Assembly (NCBI RefSeq): GCF_006439355.1
Contig: NZ_VFTG01000006.1
Location: 1 to 64,000, forward strand
Direction: 5' to 3'
DNA length: 64,000 nt
Source of the DNA: Mesorhizobium sp. B4-1-3
GTDB taxonomy: Bacteria; Pseudomonadota; Alphaproteobacteria; Rhizobiales; Rhizobiaceae
Shown: positions 1-8,488 of the stretch, one piece after another
How the letters are laid out: each line of letters begins with the position of its first letter
Position numbering within the stretch: position 1 is the first letter of the stretch
Notes under the pieces: model-generated
Told to the model about the DNA's origin: nothing
The model's database searches: none
Seen by the model: the letters and a program-made list of their open reading frames with translations, nothing else
Translations under genes and position numbers: made by a program

Positions 1-55
1 TGCCAACTTCCTCGGCTTCGTCAAGCTTGCTGCCATCATGCTCTGGCTCAAATGA
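1..55 (+). pseudogene. 3' end of a possible IS5-type transposase (cut by window edge)
   Basis: The first 55 bases hold an open frame whose last residues read ANFLGFVKLAAIMLWLK before a TGA at 53-55. From memory, IS5-family transposases often end in a motif of the form NFL-x-x-VKLA-x-x-x-x-WL, so this may be the C-terminus of such a transposase. Only about 17 codons are visible and the rest lies left of the window, so it cannot be told whether the gene is intact. No clear terminal inverted repeat could be assigned; the next 20 bases run straight into a palindromic intergenic element. Confidence 0.3.
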
Positions 56-74
56 TTAAATTGTCACTACAGCC

Positions 75-176
75 TAGAGCGTTTCACCGTTTCACGGAAA
101 CGGCGAAACGCTCTATCTCTTTGTTTTACGCAATTCCGGACGGAAAACCGCTCACACTTTTCCTGGAATTGCTCTA
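75..176. repeat. Two-palindrome intergenic mosaic element (RIME-like), copy 1
   Basis: The segment is two imperfect palindromes joined by a short AT-rich linker. The first pairs TAGAGCGTTTC (75-85) with GAAACGCTCTA (105-115). The second pairs GCAATTCC (130-137) with GGAATTGC (165-172). Read on the minus strand it has the same layout as the elements at 7818, 32114 and 36101: arm, AAGTG-type core with CGGTTTT, arm, AAAACAAAG-type linker, then the second palindrome. The layout and length fit the rhizobial intergenic mosaic elements. It lies between the transposase tail and the stop of the AsmA-like gene and could form a strong hairpin in either transcript. Confidence 0.75.
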
Positions 177-258
177 GGCGCTAAGATATTCGACCAGTTC
201 CCCGATAAGGGATGAAAGGTCCGCGGAACTGGTCCCGCTCCCGCCTGCGCCATGAAGC

Positions 259-3200
259 TCAGCCGCCGTCGAGCGACTTCAACAGATTGTCAATCGTGAA
301 CGGGTTGGCCTTCGGCTTCGCCGGCGCCGGGGTCGAACCGTCATTGACGCCGGGCAGCGACCCGTCGACCTTCCGTGCTTGCTCGGCCGCCTTGCGTGCG
401 GCTTCCAGCTTCGCCTGCTCCGCCTTCTTGCGATCGGCCTCGACCTGCGCTTTGGCCGCCTGGTCCGCGGCCCGCTGCTCGGCCTCGGCCTTGGCCTGCG
501 CATCAGCCTCCGCCTTGGCCTGCGCGTCGGCCTTCGCCTTCGCGTCCGCTTCGGCCTGCGCCTTGGCATCGGCTTCCGCTTTTGCCCTCGCCTCTTCGTC
601 GGCCTTGGCTTTTGCCTCGGCTTCCGCCTGTGCCTGCGCTTCCGCTTCGGCCTTGGCCCTAGCTTCCGCCTCGGCCTTCTGCCGCGCCTCTTCCTCTTGC
701 CGACGCAACTCCTCGGCCGCCTTGTCGCGCTCCGTCTGCAGCGCCGCGTAATAACGCACCTCGCGCCGCAGCCGCTGCTTTTCGAGCAGCGCCGCCTGCA
801 TCGCCTCGACCCGCTGCTGTTCCTTCTCCAGGGCACGCTGCGTCAGAAACTGCGCCAGCGGGCCGCTGTCGAATTGGGGCGCAGTCGCTCCGAGCGGGCC
901 GGCCAGGCTGAAATTCACGGCAGGCTCCGAACCGACCAAAGCTTCGTCGCCGGGACGGTAGGTCAAGGCTCCCTTTGCGGTGACCGTGCCCGTGTTTAGA
1001 TCGGCGGTCACGTCGGCGGACAAGGTCGCACCGGGATTGTCGAGACTGATCGGCGGCGCCCGCAGCGTGCCATTGGCGACGGTGAAGGCGACATCGGTGT
1101 CACCGGCGGCGAAGCTGCCGTCGCCTGCGATCTGCGGCGCGAACTCCGCCGTCTTGGCCGTGTCGATATCGCGTCCGATCGCATCGGCCTTGGCGATGAT
1201 GGCGGCAAAGCCGTCCGGATTAATGCCGTCCACATGCAATCCCTTCAGCGCCGCCGTGCCGGATCCCGACAGAGCTGCGATCATGGCGTCGACCGATTTG
1301 CCGCTGGTCGACAGCGCTGCCGAAAGATCGCCGCGGCCGCCGATACCGGCGCCGGGCAGAGCCGAGGAAAGGTCGCCGTCGGCCAGCCTCATCTGGCCGG
1401 AGAACAGGCCGGTGCCCTCCGTGTTCTTCAGGTCGAACAGGCCGGTCAGATCGCCGCCATAGAGCTTCGCCTTGAGGTCGGAGACATGGATGCCTTCGCG
1501 ATCGAGCTTCAGCGAGAAGGCGGCGTCATGCGCCGTCGCGAACGGCCCCACGGCGAGCGCCGAGGTGTTGAGATCGAGGTCGGCGGTGAACGGCAGCGTC
1601 GACTTCTGGCTGAACGGCGTCGTCGGCCATCCGCCCTTGGCGGGAGCGAAGGACTGGTCGCCGAACAGCGAGACCGCCAACGGATCGAGGTCGAGCTCGT
1701 CGAGCGCCAGCGCCCCTGCAAGATGCGGCAGCCCATCCTTGGCGTCGATGTTGATGTCGCCGGACACCGCAGCCTTGTTGATCGAACCGGTGAGGCCGCT
1801 CAGCACCAGGAGCCCGTTGCCGAAATCGGCATCGGCCGCCAGCGCCGTCGATGTCCCCGTTCCCATGCCGGGCAAGCCTACCCCCGTCGTCATCAGCCAC
1901 GGCTCGATATCGGCGGCACTAAGATTGACCTTGCCCTTGGCGGTGACACCCTGCGCCGTCTCGGCGACGGTTCCGTCGAAGCTTGCCCTGAAGTCGTCGG
2001 CCGTCAGGTTGAAGCTGGTCGCGAGACCGCCGGCGACCGAGCCCTTCGCCGAGATGTCGGTGTTGGCGTGGCCGAGCATACCGAGCGGCAGCGCCGGCAG
2101 GCCGTAAAGCGCAAGCAGCGTGGTGGCGTTGTCGTTGCGGGCGTTCAAGGTGATCGACACCGGCGCCTCGGAAAGCTTGTCCGCGGTCCCCTTGCCGGAG
2201 AGCGAGGCCGAGAAGGCCGAGCCGCCCGCTTTACCCTGGGCTGAGAGCGCCAGGCCCGTGGTGCCGTCGCCATTGTCGGCGGCGCTGGTCAAGAAATCGA
2301 TGCGCGCGTCCTGGAACAGTTCGGGATAGGCCGCCGCGCGGCTGGCCAGGCCTTTGAGCACGCCATTGTCGGGATAATGCTGAGCCGCGACATCGATCAG
2401 CGGCTTCAGATCCACCGCCACCACGGAAGCGTTGAGCTTGCCTGTCGGACTCTGCGGAAAATCCTTGATCCGGCCCGTGGCGCTGATCGAGGCGCCGGCC
2501 AGGCCGCCGATCGAAAGCCGATCGATCTCGAGCAGGCCCTCGCGCAGCCGCAGCGCCGTGTCGACGGTGTCGGCGCTCAAGCCGCCGGCGCTGACCGGAC
2601 CTGCCTTGATCTGGAAATCGAGATCGCGGTCCGAAAAGCGGTTGGCGCCCTTGTCGCTGATAAAGATCGAGGCGAAGGCTGCGAGCCCGTCGACATCCAT
2701 TTCGCCGCCCGTGAGCCGCATCAGCACCGAGGGTCGGGCGCCGTCCGGCTGGCTGGAATCGATGCTGCCCGAAAATTTCGCCTTGCCGAGGATGAGCTCG
2801 AGATCGCTGAAGGACTGCCGGTTCTCGCTGAGATCGACCTTGGCCTTGAAGCCTGCGGCGGGCAGCCGGCGGATGGCCTCGTCGACATCTTTGGACAGCC
2901 AGGCGGCGAAACCGGAAGGCTGTCCGACGGCGAGCAGCAACGAGCCGGTGAAGCCGAAATGGTCCTCGACGCTCAGCATGCCGTCGGCTTCGAGCGTCGT
3001 GCGGCCAGGCAGCGTCGCGGCAAGCGACTTGAGCGACCAGCCGCCCTCGACCGGCTCGGCCGACAGCCGCACGTCGCGCACCGTCGTGTCGCCCGCCACC
3101 ACCGCCGGCAGCCTTACCTCGAGCGTGCCCGGTATCGTCGGCTTCGGCATATGCTGCAGCGTCTGCTCCAATGCCGCGATACGCTGGTCGAGCGTGAAAC

Positions 3201-4227
3201 CAGAGCCGGCGGCTCCGCCGACGGCCTCGTCGAACTGCACCTGCGCCCCGCTGGCCTCGACCGAGAAATGCGGCTTCAGGCCGAGATCGACCGACGCTTT
3301 GCCGTCGGCAGTATAGGGATTGTCGAGCGGCCCGGTCTCGAAGCGGAACTCGTCGACATTGAGCTTCTGGTGATCGAGCGCGAACTTGCCGTTCAGCCGG
3401 AAGCCCGGATCGGGCTTGCCGGTGCTGACCTTGACCGGCTCGCCGTCGTTGCCGCGCAGCTCGACCGAATTCCTGTCGACACCGGTTTTGTCCGCGCCCG
3501 ATATCTTGAACTGGCCGGAATAGACAGCGGCGCCCTTGACAATGCCGGCATTGCCGTCAGCCTCGATGATCAGCGGATAGGCATCGGGATCGGCTTTCAG
3601 CCTGAGCCGCATCTGGCCGTCCGGTTCCACCTTGCCGGTTGAAGCCGAGACGTCGGCGCGCAGGCCGTCGAAGCGCAGCGTTCCGTCCATCCGCCATGGA
3701 CCGGTGAGCGCCTTGGCTGAAACGGTCGAGTTGATCTCCGAAATCAGGTGGCTGCGTCCGCCGGCGGCATGGCGCAGCTCGATCTGCCCCTCGGTTACCG
3801 ACAGCTTCTCGATGGCGATCTGGCCGGGGTGGAAGGGTGTCGACGGCCGGAGCGCCCAGTCGACGGTGCCGTCGTCGGCGATATTGATGATCGCCCTGGG
3901 ATGCACCAACCTCATGTCGAAGATCAGCACTTCGCCGCGCAGGAATGGCGCGAGCTCCGCATCCATGGAAAAGGTCTCGACCGTCATCGCCGGCTTGCCT
4001 TCCGGCCCGCCCGCGACCTCGACATTCGAGAAGGTCACTGACGGAAACGGCAGCAGCCGCGCGGTGGCATCGCCCTTCACCGTCACTTTGCGGCCGAGGA
4101 CGGCGCTCGCCTCGCGCTCGAAATCGCCCCGGTAACCCGTCCAGTCGATGAAATACGGCACCACCAGCGCCGCGCACAGCACCAGCACGAATAGGCCACC
4201 GAAGATCACGAACAGGCGGGCGAGCAT
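259..4227 (-). CDS. AsmA-family envelope protein with TolA-like charged tail
   Basis: This 1322-residue protein starts with a membrane anchor (about residues 5-25) followed by DWTGYRGDFEREASAVLGRKV and a proline/phenylalanine stretch typical of AsmA N-termini. A long beta-rich periplasmic body repeats G-x-(F/L)-x-G-x-(L/I) patterns. The AsmA family is linked to outer-membrane biogenesis and, in recent work, bridge-like phospholipid transport; the role here is inferred. The last 190 residues or so are unusual: residues about 1133-1290 are almost only Ala, Lys, Glu, Asp and Gln, a TolA-like alpha-helical stretch encoded by repeated GCC/GCG codons around 440-690. A short conserved-looking end (NPFTIDNLLKSLDGG) follows. 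It stands alone, divergent from the DyP gene. The ATG at 4227 opens directly on the anchor. Confidence 0.85.
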   Translation of the reverse strand: MLARLFVIFGGLFVLVLCAALVVPYFIDWTGYRGDFEREASAVLGRKVTVKGDATARLLPFPSVTFSNVEVAGGPEGKPAMTVETFSMDAELAPFLRGEVLIFDMRLVHPRAIINIADDGTVDWALRPSTPFHPGQIAIEKLSVTEGQIELRHAAGGRSHLISEINSTVSAKALTGPWRMDGTLRFDGLRADVSASTGKVEPDGQMRLRLKADPDAYPLIIEADGNAGIVKGAAVYSGQFKISGADKTGVDRNSVELRGNDGEPVKVSTGKPDPGFRLNGKFALDHQKLNVDEFRFETGPLDNPYTADGKASVDLGLKPHFSVEASGAQVQFDEAVGGAAGSGFTLDQRIAALEQTLQHMPKPTIPGTLEVRLPAVVAGDTTVRDVRLSAEPVEGGWSLKSLAATLPGRTTLEADGMLSVEDHFGFTGSLLLAVGQPSGFAAWLSKDVDEAIRRLPAAGFKAKVDLSENRQSFSDLELILGKAKFSGSIDSSQPDGARPSVLMRLTGGEMDVDGLAAFASIFISDKGANRFSDRDLDFQIKAGPVSAGGLSADTVDTALRLREGLLEIDRLSIGGLAGASISATGRIKDFPQSPTGKLNASVVAVDLKPLIDVAAQHYPDNGVLKGLASRAAAYPELFQDARIDFLTSAADNGDGTTGLALSAQGKAGGSAFSASLSGKGTADKLSEAPVSITLNARNDNATTLLALYGLPALPLGMLGHANTDISAKGSVAGGLATSFNLTADDFRASFDGTVAETAQGVTAKGKVNLSAADIEPWLMTTGVGLPGMGTGTSTALAADADFGNGLLVLSGLTGSINKAAVSGDINIDAKDGLPHLAGALALDELDLDPLAVSLFGDQSFAPAKGGWPTTPFSQKSTLPFTADLDLNTSALAVGPFATAHDAAFSLKLDREGIHVSDLKAKLYGGDLTGLFDLKNTEGTGLFSGQMRLADGDLSSALPGAGIGGRGDLSAALSTSGKSVDAMIAALSGSGTAALKGLHVDGINPDGFAAIIAKADAIGRDIDTAKTAEFAPQIAGDGSFAAGDTDVAFTVANGTLRAPPISLDNPGATLSADVTADLNTGTVTAKGALTYRPGDEALVGSEPAVNFSLAGPLGATAPQFDSGPLAQFLTQRALEKEQQRVEAMQAALLEKQRLRREVRYYAALQTERDKAAEELRRQEEEARQKAEAEARAKAEAEAQAQAEAEAKAKADEEARAKAEADAKAQAEADAKAKADAQAKAEADAQAKAEAEQRAADQAAKAQVEADRKKAEQAKLEAARKAAEQARKVDGSLPGVNDGSTPAPAKPKANPFTIDNLLKSLDGG

Positions 4228-4420
4228 CTGTTTCCCGAGTTGAAAGACAGCCGCACTCTACCCGCATCCGCGTGTCGATAAAGAGGCAATTCAACGCCTG
4301 GCGCCGCCAATCTCTCCGGTTGCGCGACCGATCGCGCTCGCGATATCTCTTTTGCGGATTCCCGCCCTTCCGGTCACGTCCTTGGCCGCGACAATCTGAA
4401 CCCAACACGGAGCGTTCCCG

Positions 4421-5389
4421 ATGTCAGGCAAGAACTGGGACAGACTGCCCATCGACGCGCAGAGCGTCGACGCTCCATTGTCGACGGCTGCGATTTTCCT
4501 CGTCGTGGCTGTCGGCAGCGACGAGGCAGCGCTTTCGAATGTCGCACCGGTGCTGGGCGAGCTCGACGATCTCGTCAAGAATGTCGGCTTCCGCGACTTG
4601 TCGGGCCGGCTGTCCTGCATCGCCGGCATCGGCGCCGGGCTCTGGAACCGCCTATCGCCTGGCCGCCGGCCGCGCGAGTTGAAACCCTTCGCGCCGATCG
4701 AGGGAGCGGCGCATTCGGCGCCCTCGACGCCGGGCGATCTCCTGTTCCACATCCGCGCCGAGCGGCCCGACATGTGCTTCGAGCTCGAGCGGATCCTGCT
4801 GGACCGCCTGGCCGGCAGCGTGACCGTCGCTGACGAGGTGTCCGGCTTTCGCTATTTCGACGCGCGCGATCTCCTGGGCTTTGTCGACGGCACCGCCAAT
4901 CCGACCGGCCTCGACCTGCCGGCCTCGGCCCAGGTCGGCGACGAGGACGGCGATTTTGCCGGCGGCAGCTATGTTGTCGTGCAGAAATACCTGCACAACA
5001 TGGCCGCCTGGAAAGAGACGCCGACGCATGTCCAGGAAGAGATCATCGGCCGCACCAAGATCGACAACATCGAGATCGATGACGACGACAAGCCGCGCAA
5101 GTCGCACAAATCGCTGGCCACGATCGAGGACGACGCCGGCAATGAATACGACATCCTGCGCGACAACATGCCGTTCGGCCGCCCGGGCCAGAACGAGTTC
5201 GGAACGTATTTCATCGGCTACACGCGCTATCTGTGGGTGATCGAAAAGATGCTGCAGCGCATGTATGTCGGCGAGCCGCCCGGCGCCTATGACCGGCTGC
5301 TCGACTTCTCCGCCCCGCATACCGGCACGACCTTCTTCGCGCCGACGCGGCCCATGCTGCAGAAGCTGGTCGAAGGCGTGGGAGAATAG
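4421..5389 (+). CDS. Dyp-type (dye-decolorizing) heme peroxidase
   Basis: A 322-residue heme peroxidase of the DyP family, predicted to oxidise aromatic or dye-like substrates with hydrogen peroxide. The family signature GFVDG is at 153-157 with catalytic Asp156. The proximal heme ligand is probably His229 (KSHKS), and the distal pair is Arg247 and Asn249 in RDN. From memory these sit three residues past D153, H226, R244 and N246 of Rhodococcus DyPB, so the active site looks complete and of the B type. There is no signal peptide, so the enzyme is probably cytoplasmic. No encapsulin gene is nearby and the C-terminus (LVEGVGE) lacks an obvious encapsulin-loading tail. The ATG at 4421 follows a modest CGGAG ribosome site and is divergent from the AsmA-like gene. 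Confidence 0.93.
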   Translation: MSGKNWDRLPIDAQSVDAPLSTAAIFLVVAVGSDEAALSNVAPVLGELDDLVKNVGFRDLSGRLSCIAGIGAGLWNRLSPGRRPRELKPFAPIEGAAHSAPSTPGDLLFHIRAERPDMCFELERILLDRLAGSVTVADEVSGFRYFDARDLLGFVDGTANPTGLDLPASAQVGDEDGDFAGGSYVVVQKYLHNMAAWKETPTHVQEEIIGRTKIDNIEIDDDDKPRKSHKSLATIEDDAGNEYDILRDNMPFGRPGQNEFGTYFIGYTRYLWVIEKMLQRMYVGEPPGAYDRLLDFSAPHTGTTFFAPTRPMLQKLVEGVGE

Positions 5390-5404
5390 CTGCCGACCGG
5401 CGTA

Positions 5405-6820
5405 TCAGCCCGCCGCCGGCAAGATCTTGCCAGGATTCATGATGTTGAGCGGATCGAGCGCCTGCTTGATCGTGCGCATGATATCGACGCCATGGCCGAG
5501 TTCATGGCGCAGGAAGCCGACCTTGCCCTGGCCGATTCCGTGCTCGCCGGTGCAGGTGCCTTCCATGGCGATGGCGCGCATGTTGAGCCGGGCGACGAAT
5601 TTCTCGGCAAGCGCGATCTCGGCCGGGTTGTCGACATCCATCAGCACCAGCACATGGAAATTGCCGTCGCCGGCATGGCCGACGATCGGCGCGATAAGCC
5701 CCATCTCGGCAATGTCGGCCTCGGTCTCCGTGACGCATTCGGCAAGCCGCGAGATCGGCACGCAAACGTCCGTCGACAGCCCTTTGGCGCCGGGACGCAG
5801 CGTCAGCGACGACCAGTAGGCGTCATGCCGGGCCTTCCAGAGCTTCGTCCGCTCCTCCGCGACGCTGGTCCACAGGAACGGCCCGCCGCCATTCTCCTCA
5901 GCGATCATGCCGAAAGTCTCGGCCTGCTCGGCAACGCCGGCGTCGCTGCCGTGGAACTCGACGAACAGGCACGGGCTCTCCGGATAATCGAGCTTGGAAT
6001 AGTTCTTCATCGCCCGCATCTGCAGCGCGTTGACTAGCTCGATGCGCGCCACCGGGATGCCCATCTGGATCGTCGCGATCACCGTGTTGCAGGCGGCCTC
6101 CAGGCTCGGAAACGGGCAGACGCCGCCGGAGATCGCTTGCGGAATGCCCTGCAGCCTCAGCGTCAGCGACGTGATGACGCCGAGCGTGCCTTCCGAGCCG
6201 ACCAGAAGCCGCGTCAGGTCGTAGCCGGCCGAGCTCTTCTTCGCCCGCTTGCCGGTCGTCACCGTCTCGCCGTCGGCCATGACGGCGGTCAGCGACAGCA
6301 CGTTCTCGCGCATTGTCCCGTAGCGCACTGCGTTGGTGCCGGAAGCCCTGGTCGCCGCCATGCCGCCGAGCGAGGCATTGGCGCCCGGATCGATCGGAAA
6401 GAACAGGCCGGTGTCGCGCAGGTGCCGGTTGAGGTCCTCGCGCGTCACGCCGGGCTCGACGGTGCAGTCGAGGTCCTGCGGGTTGACGGCGAGAATCCGG
6501 TTCATGCGCGACGTATCGATCGAAATGCCGCCGCCCGGCGCATTGGTATGGCCCTCGAGCGAGGAGCCGACGCCGAAGGCGATGACCGGCACGCGGTGCG
6601 CGGTGCAGACGCGCACGATCTCCTGCACGTCCGCCGCCGTCTCGACGAAAGCGACGCCGTCCGGCGCCTGGGTCGGGATATAGGTGGTGGTGTGCGCGTG
6701 CTGGCCGCGTATCGCCTCGCCGGTCTGGAAGCGCTCGCCGAAGCGCTGCTTGAGTATGCCGAGCACGGCAGCGATGCCTTCCTCGTTGCGTTCGACGGGG
6801 TTGAGGTCGCTCAAAGCCAT
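5405..6820 (-). CDS. FAD-linked oxidase, D-lactate dehydrogenase (cytochrome) type
   Basis: This flavoprotein of about 471 residues belongs to the GlcD/Dld group that oxidises 2-hydroxy acids such as D-lactate and passes electrons to cytochrome c or quinone. The PCMH-type FAD-binding region includes VPVIAFGVGSSLEGHTNAPGGG and the later PGANASLGGMAATRASG stretch. The C-terminal catalytic part carries GHAGDGNFH and the EHGIGQGK motif seen in this family. The ATG at 6820 is preferred over an upstream in-frame ATG at 6850 because GGAGGAATTC directly precedes it. No signal peptide or iron-sulfur domain is present, so the substrate (D-lactate, glycolate or another 2-hydroxy acid) remains open. It converges on the DyP gene with only 15 bases between stops. 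Confidence 0.9.
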   Translation of the reverse strand: MALSDLNPVERNEEGIAAVLGILKQRFGERFQTGEAIRGQHAHTTTYIPTQAPDGVAFVETAADVQEIVRVCTAHRVPVIAFGVGSSLEGHTNAPGGGISIDTSRMNRILAVNPQDLDCTVEPGVTREDLNRHLRDTGLFFPIDPGANASLGGMAATRASGTNAVRYGTMRENVLSLTAVMADGETVTTGKRAKKSSAGYDLTRLLVGSEGTLGVITSLTLRLQGIPQAISGGVCPFPSLEAACNTVIATIQMGIPVARIELVNALQMRAMKNYSKLDYPESPCLFVEFHGSDAGVAEQAETFGMIAEENGGGPFLWTSVAEERTKLWKARHDAYWSSLTLRPGAKGLSTDVCVPISRLAECVTETEADIAEMGLIAPIVGHAGDGNFHVLVLMDVDNPAEIALAEKFVARLNMRAIAMEGTCTGEHGIGQGKVGFLRHELGHGVDIMRTIKQALDPLNIMNPGKILPAAG

Positions 6821-6878
6821 GAATTCCTCCGCGAATGGACCAGCGGCCACTCTTGTTATGCAGCTATGGATGATGCCT

Positions 6879-6910
6879 AAAGCAATTCGAGGAAAAGTGC
6901 CAAGCGGTTA
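6879..6910. repeat. Remnant half of a mosaic element
   Basis: Bases 6879-6910 match the left arm and core of the minus-strand form of the element at 75-176 (AAGCAATTC, then GAGGAAAAGTG, then CGGTT), but the matching right arm and the second palindrome are absent. It lies in the 165-base gap between two divergent genes. It is probably a decayed copy. Confidence 0.5.
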
Positions 6911-6985
6911 GGTTAGGCGACTTTTGCGCCAGAACGACGAGAATCTCAGCAGCCACGCCCTGTCCAGCGACGATCAAGGAAAGCA

Positions 6986-7471
6986 ATGACGATCCCCGCA
7001 CCCATCATATCCCGCCCATTGGCGATCGAGAAAGACTGGATCGACTATAACGGCCACCTCAACATGGCCTATTACAACGTGCTGTTCGACCGAGGCACCG
7101 ACGAAGCGTTCGCCATGATGGGAGTGGACGCAAGCTATACGGAGGAGCGCCGCCTGAGCGTCTACACCGCGGAAGTCCATGTCTGCTACGTGCGTGAGCT
7201 GCATCTTCACGACACGGTCAAGGTGTCATTCCAGCTCATCGATCATGATGACAAGCGGTTGAGGACCTATCAGGAAATCCGCCATGTCGACGGCTGGCTC
7301 GCCGCCACGTCGGAAACGCTGTCGCTGCATGTCGACATGGAAGGACCGAAGGTCGCCCCTTTCCCCGCCGACGTGATGGCCAAGTTGGATGCCGTGCGCG
7401 CCGCCCATGCGGCGCTGCCGATGCCCGAGCGCGCCGGCCGCTCGATCGGCATCAAGCGCAAGAGCGCTTGA
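6986..7471 (+). CDS. Hotdog-fold acyl-CoA thioesterase family protein
   Basis: A 161-residue single hotdog-fold protein. The N-terminal DYNGHLNMAYY (20-30) followed by the FDRGTDEAF helix is the active-site region of 4-hydroxybenzoyl-CoA-thioesterase-like enzymes, with Asp20 and the NGH residues placed as in that group. Sequences of this look are often annotated as betainyl-CoA or carnitine-pathway thioesterases in rhizobia, but no carnitine gene lies nearby, so the substrate is unknown. It should act in the cytoplasm, hydrolysing a CoA thioester. The ATG at 6986 follows AAGGAAAGCA, a good ribosome site. Confidence 0.85.
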   Translation: MTIPAPIISRPLAIEKDWIDYNGHLNMAYYNVLFDRGTDEAFAMMGVDASYTEERRLSVYTAEVHVCYVRELHLHDTVKVSFQLIDHDDKRLRTYQEIRHVDGWLAATSETLSLHVDMEGPKVAPFPADVMAKLDAVRAAHAALPMPERAGRSIGIKRKSA

Positions 7472-7618
7472 AAACCCGCGCGCCCGCGTTAACCTTACCA
7501 AGGTTTTAACGTGAACAAGTCGGTTGAGTCCGTTGAACGACTCACCGGCGCGTTCGACAAACCGCCCTACCGGGTTTGCGCACGGGGCGGCTGGCGGAAT
7601 GCGGTGCGAGGACAGTGC

Positions 7619-7816
7619 ATGAAAACCGACATCAAGGTCGAAGTGGAGCGCTTGGCGGCCGATCCACGCATCACCGACTATGATTTCTGGCGATCGCTGA
7701 AGAACGTCAACAACGAGATCTTCCACATCGCCAACAACAACGAACCTATCCCGTTCGACATGATCCGCTGGCGTGCGATTCTGAAACAGGCGCGCATGAA
7801 GCGTGGCCACGCTTAA
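7619..7816 (+). CDS. Small conserved-looking hypothetical protein
   Basis: A 65-residue cytoplasmic protein with no signal peptide or membrane segment. It is rich in charged residues and Asn, with a central WRSLKNVNNEIFHIANNNEPIPFDMIRWRAILKQARMKRG that suggests two helices. The frame is open further upstream to an ATG at 7511. The ATG at 7619 is preferred because GAGGACAGTGC precedes it and the upstream part looks non-coding. No family is recognised. A mosaic element begins two bases after the stop and could act as its 3' hairpin. Confidence 0.6.
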   Translation: MKTDIKVEVERLAADPRITDYDFWRSLKNVNNEIFHIANNNEPIPFDMIRWRAILKQARMKRGHA

Positions 7817-7817
7817 G

Positions 7818-7920
7818 GCATGTCTCCCGAAAGTGCGAACCGGTTTCGGGACGAAGACATGCGTAAAATCAAAAACCTAAAGCGCATGGAGCGAACCTGA
7901 AGGATCGCGACGCGCTTTAG
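7818..7920. repeat. Two-palindrome intergenic mosaic element (RIME-like), copy 2
   Basis: The first palindrome pairs GCATGTCT (7818-7825) with AGACATGC (7855-7862), and its inner stem pairs CCCGAAA with TTTCGGG. An AT-rich linker leads to the second palindrome, which pairs CTAAAGCGC (7877-7885) with GCGCTTTAG (7912-7920). The element fills exactly the convergent gap between the small hypothetical gene and the Lrp-type regulator, where it could serve as a shared 3' hairpin. Confidence 0.8.
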
Positions 7921-7923
7921 CCG

Positions 7924-8400
7924 TCACGTTTGTCTGAACCCGCCAAGCGGCGAGCGCGGCTCGACCGGTGACGACTGGATGATGGCGGTGTTGGTCATCG
8001 CATGGGGAATGACCCGGTCGATCACGCGCTCGAGCTCGCTCACCGAGCCGACATGGGCGAGCGCGATGAAGCAATCCTCGCCGGTCACCCGGTCGCATTG
8101 CGCGATTTCCGGCAGCTCGCGAATGATGTCCGCCACCACGGAAAGCTGTCCGGGCACCGGCCTGATTCTGAGCCATGCCGACAGCTTCATGCCGAGCGCG
8201 GCCGGATTGATCCTGACCGTATAGGCCTCGATCACGCCGTTTTCCTGCAGCTTGCGGATGCGCTCCGCCACGCTCGGCGCCGACAGCCCGACGGCGCGCG
8301 CCAGTTCCGCCGTGCTGATGCGCGCGTCCTTTTCCAGGAGCCGCAGGAGCTTCAGATCGATCGCGTCCAGATCGGCATTTTCACTTCGAAGGTTTTTCAA
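7924..8400 (-). CDS. Lrp/AsnC-family transcriptional regulator
   Basis: A 158-residue regulator with an N-terminal winged helix-turn-helix (LDAIDLKLLRLLEKDARISTAELARAVGLSAPSVAERIRKLQENGVI, about 11-57) and a C-terminal RAM ligand-binding domain (about 70-145). The family senses amino acids and forms octamers. The likely start is TTG at 8400, preceded by AGAAGAGG; a TAG stop lies just upstream in frame and no ATG is available. It is divergent, with an 88-base gap, from a RhtA-like exporter that it probably controls. The shared gap contains the AT-rich stretch TATTACGTATATA. Confidence 0.9.
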   Translation of the reverse strand: MKNLRSENADLDAIDLKLLRLLEKDARISTAELARAVGLSAPSVAERIRKLQENGVIEAYTVRINPAALGMKLSAWLRIRPVPGQLSVVADIIRELPEIAQCDRVTGEDCFIALAHVGSVSELERVIDRVIPHAMTNTAIIQSSPVEPRSPLGGFRQT

Positions 8401-8488
8401 GCCGAACCTCTTCTATCACAAAGCGAAAGCGGCATATCGCCGTCTATTACGTATATAGTCGGCGAGTTTCGCCTGCGATAATGCGCAG

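Noticed and set aside
440..690. Regular GCC-rich repeats that look like a tandem array or CRISPR
   Set aside because: They are Ala/Lys/Glu codon repeats of the AsmA-like tail; there are no constant repeats with unique spacers.
4421..5389. Encapsulin nanocompartment with DyP cargo
   Set aside because: No encapsulin shell gene is adjacent and the peroxidase lacks a recognisable targeting tail.
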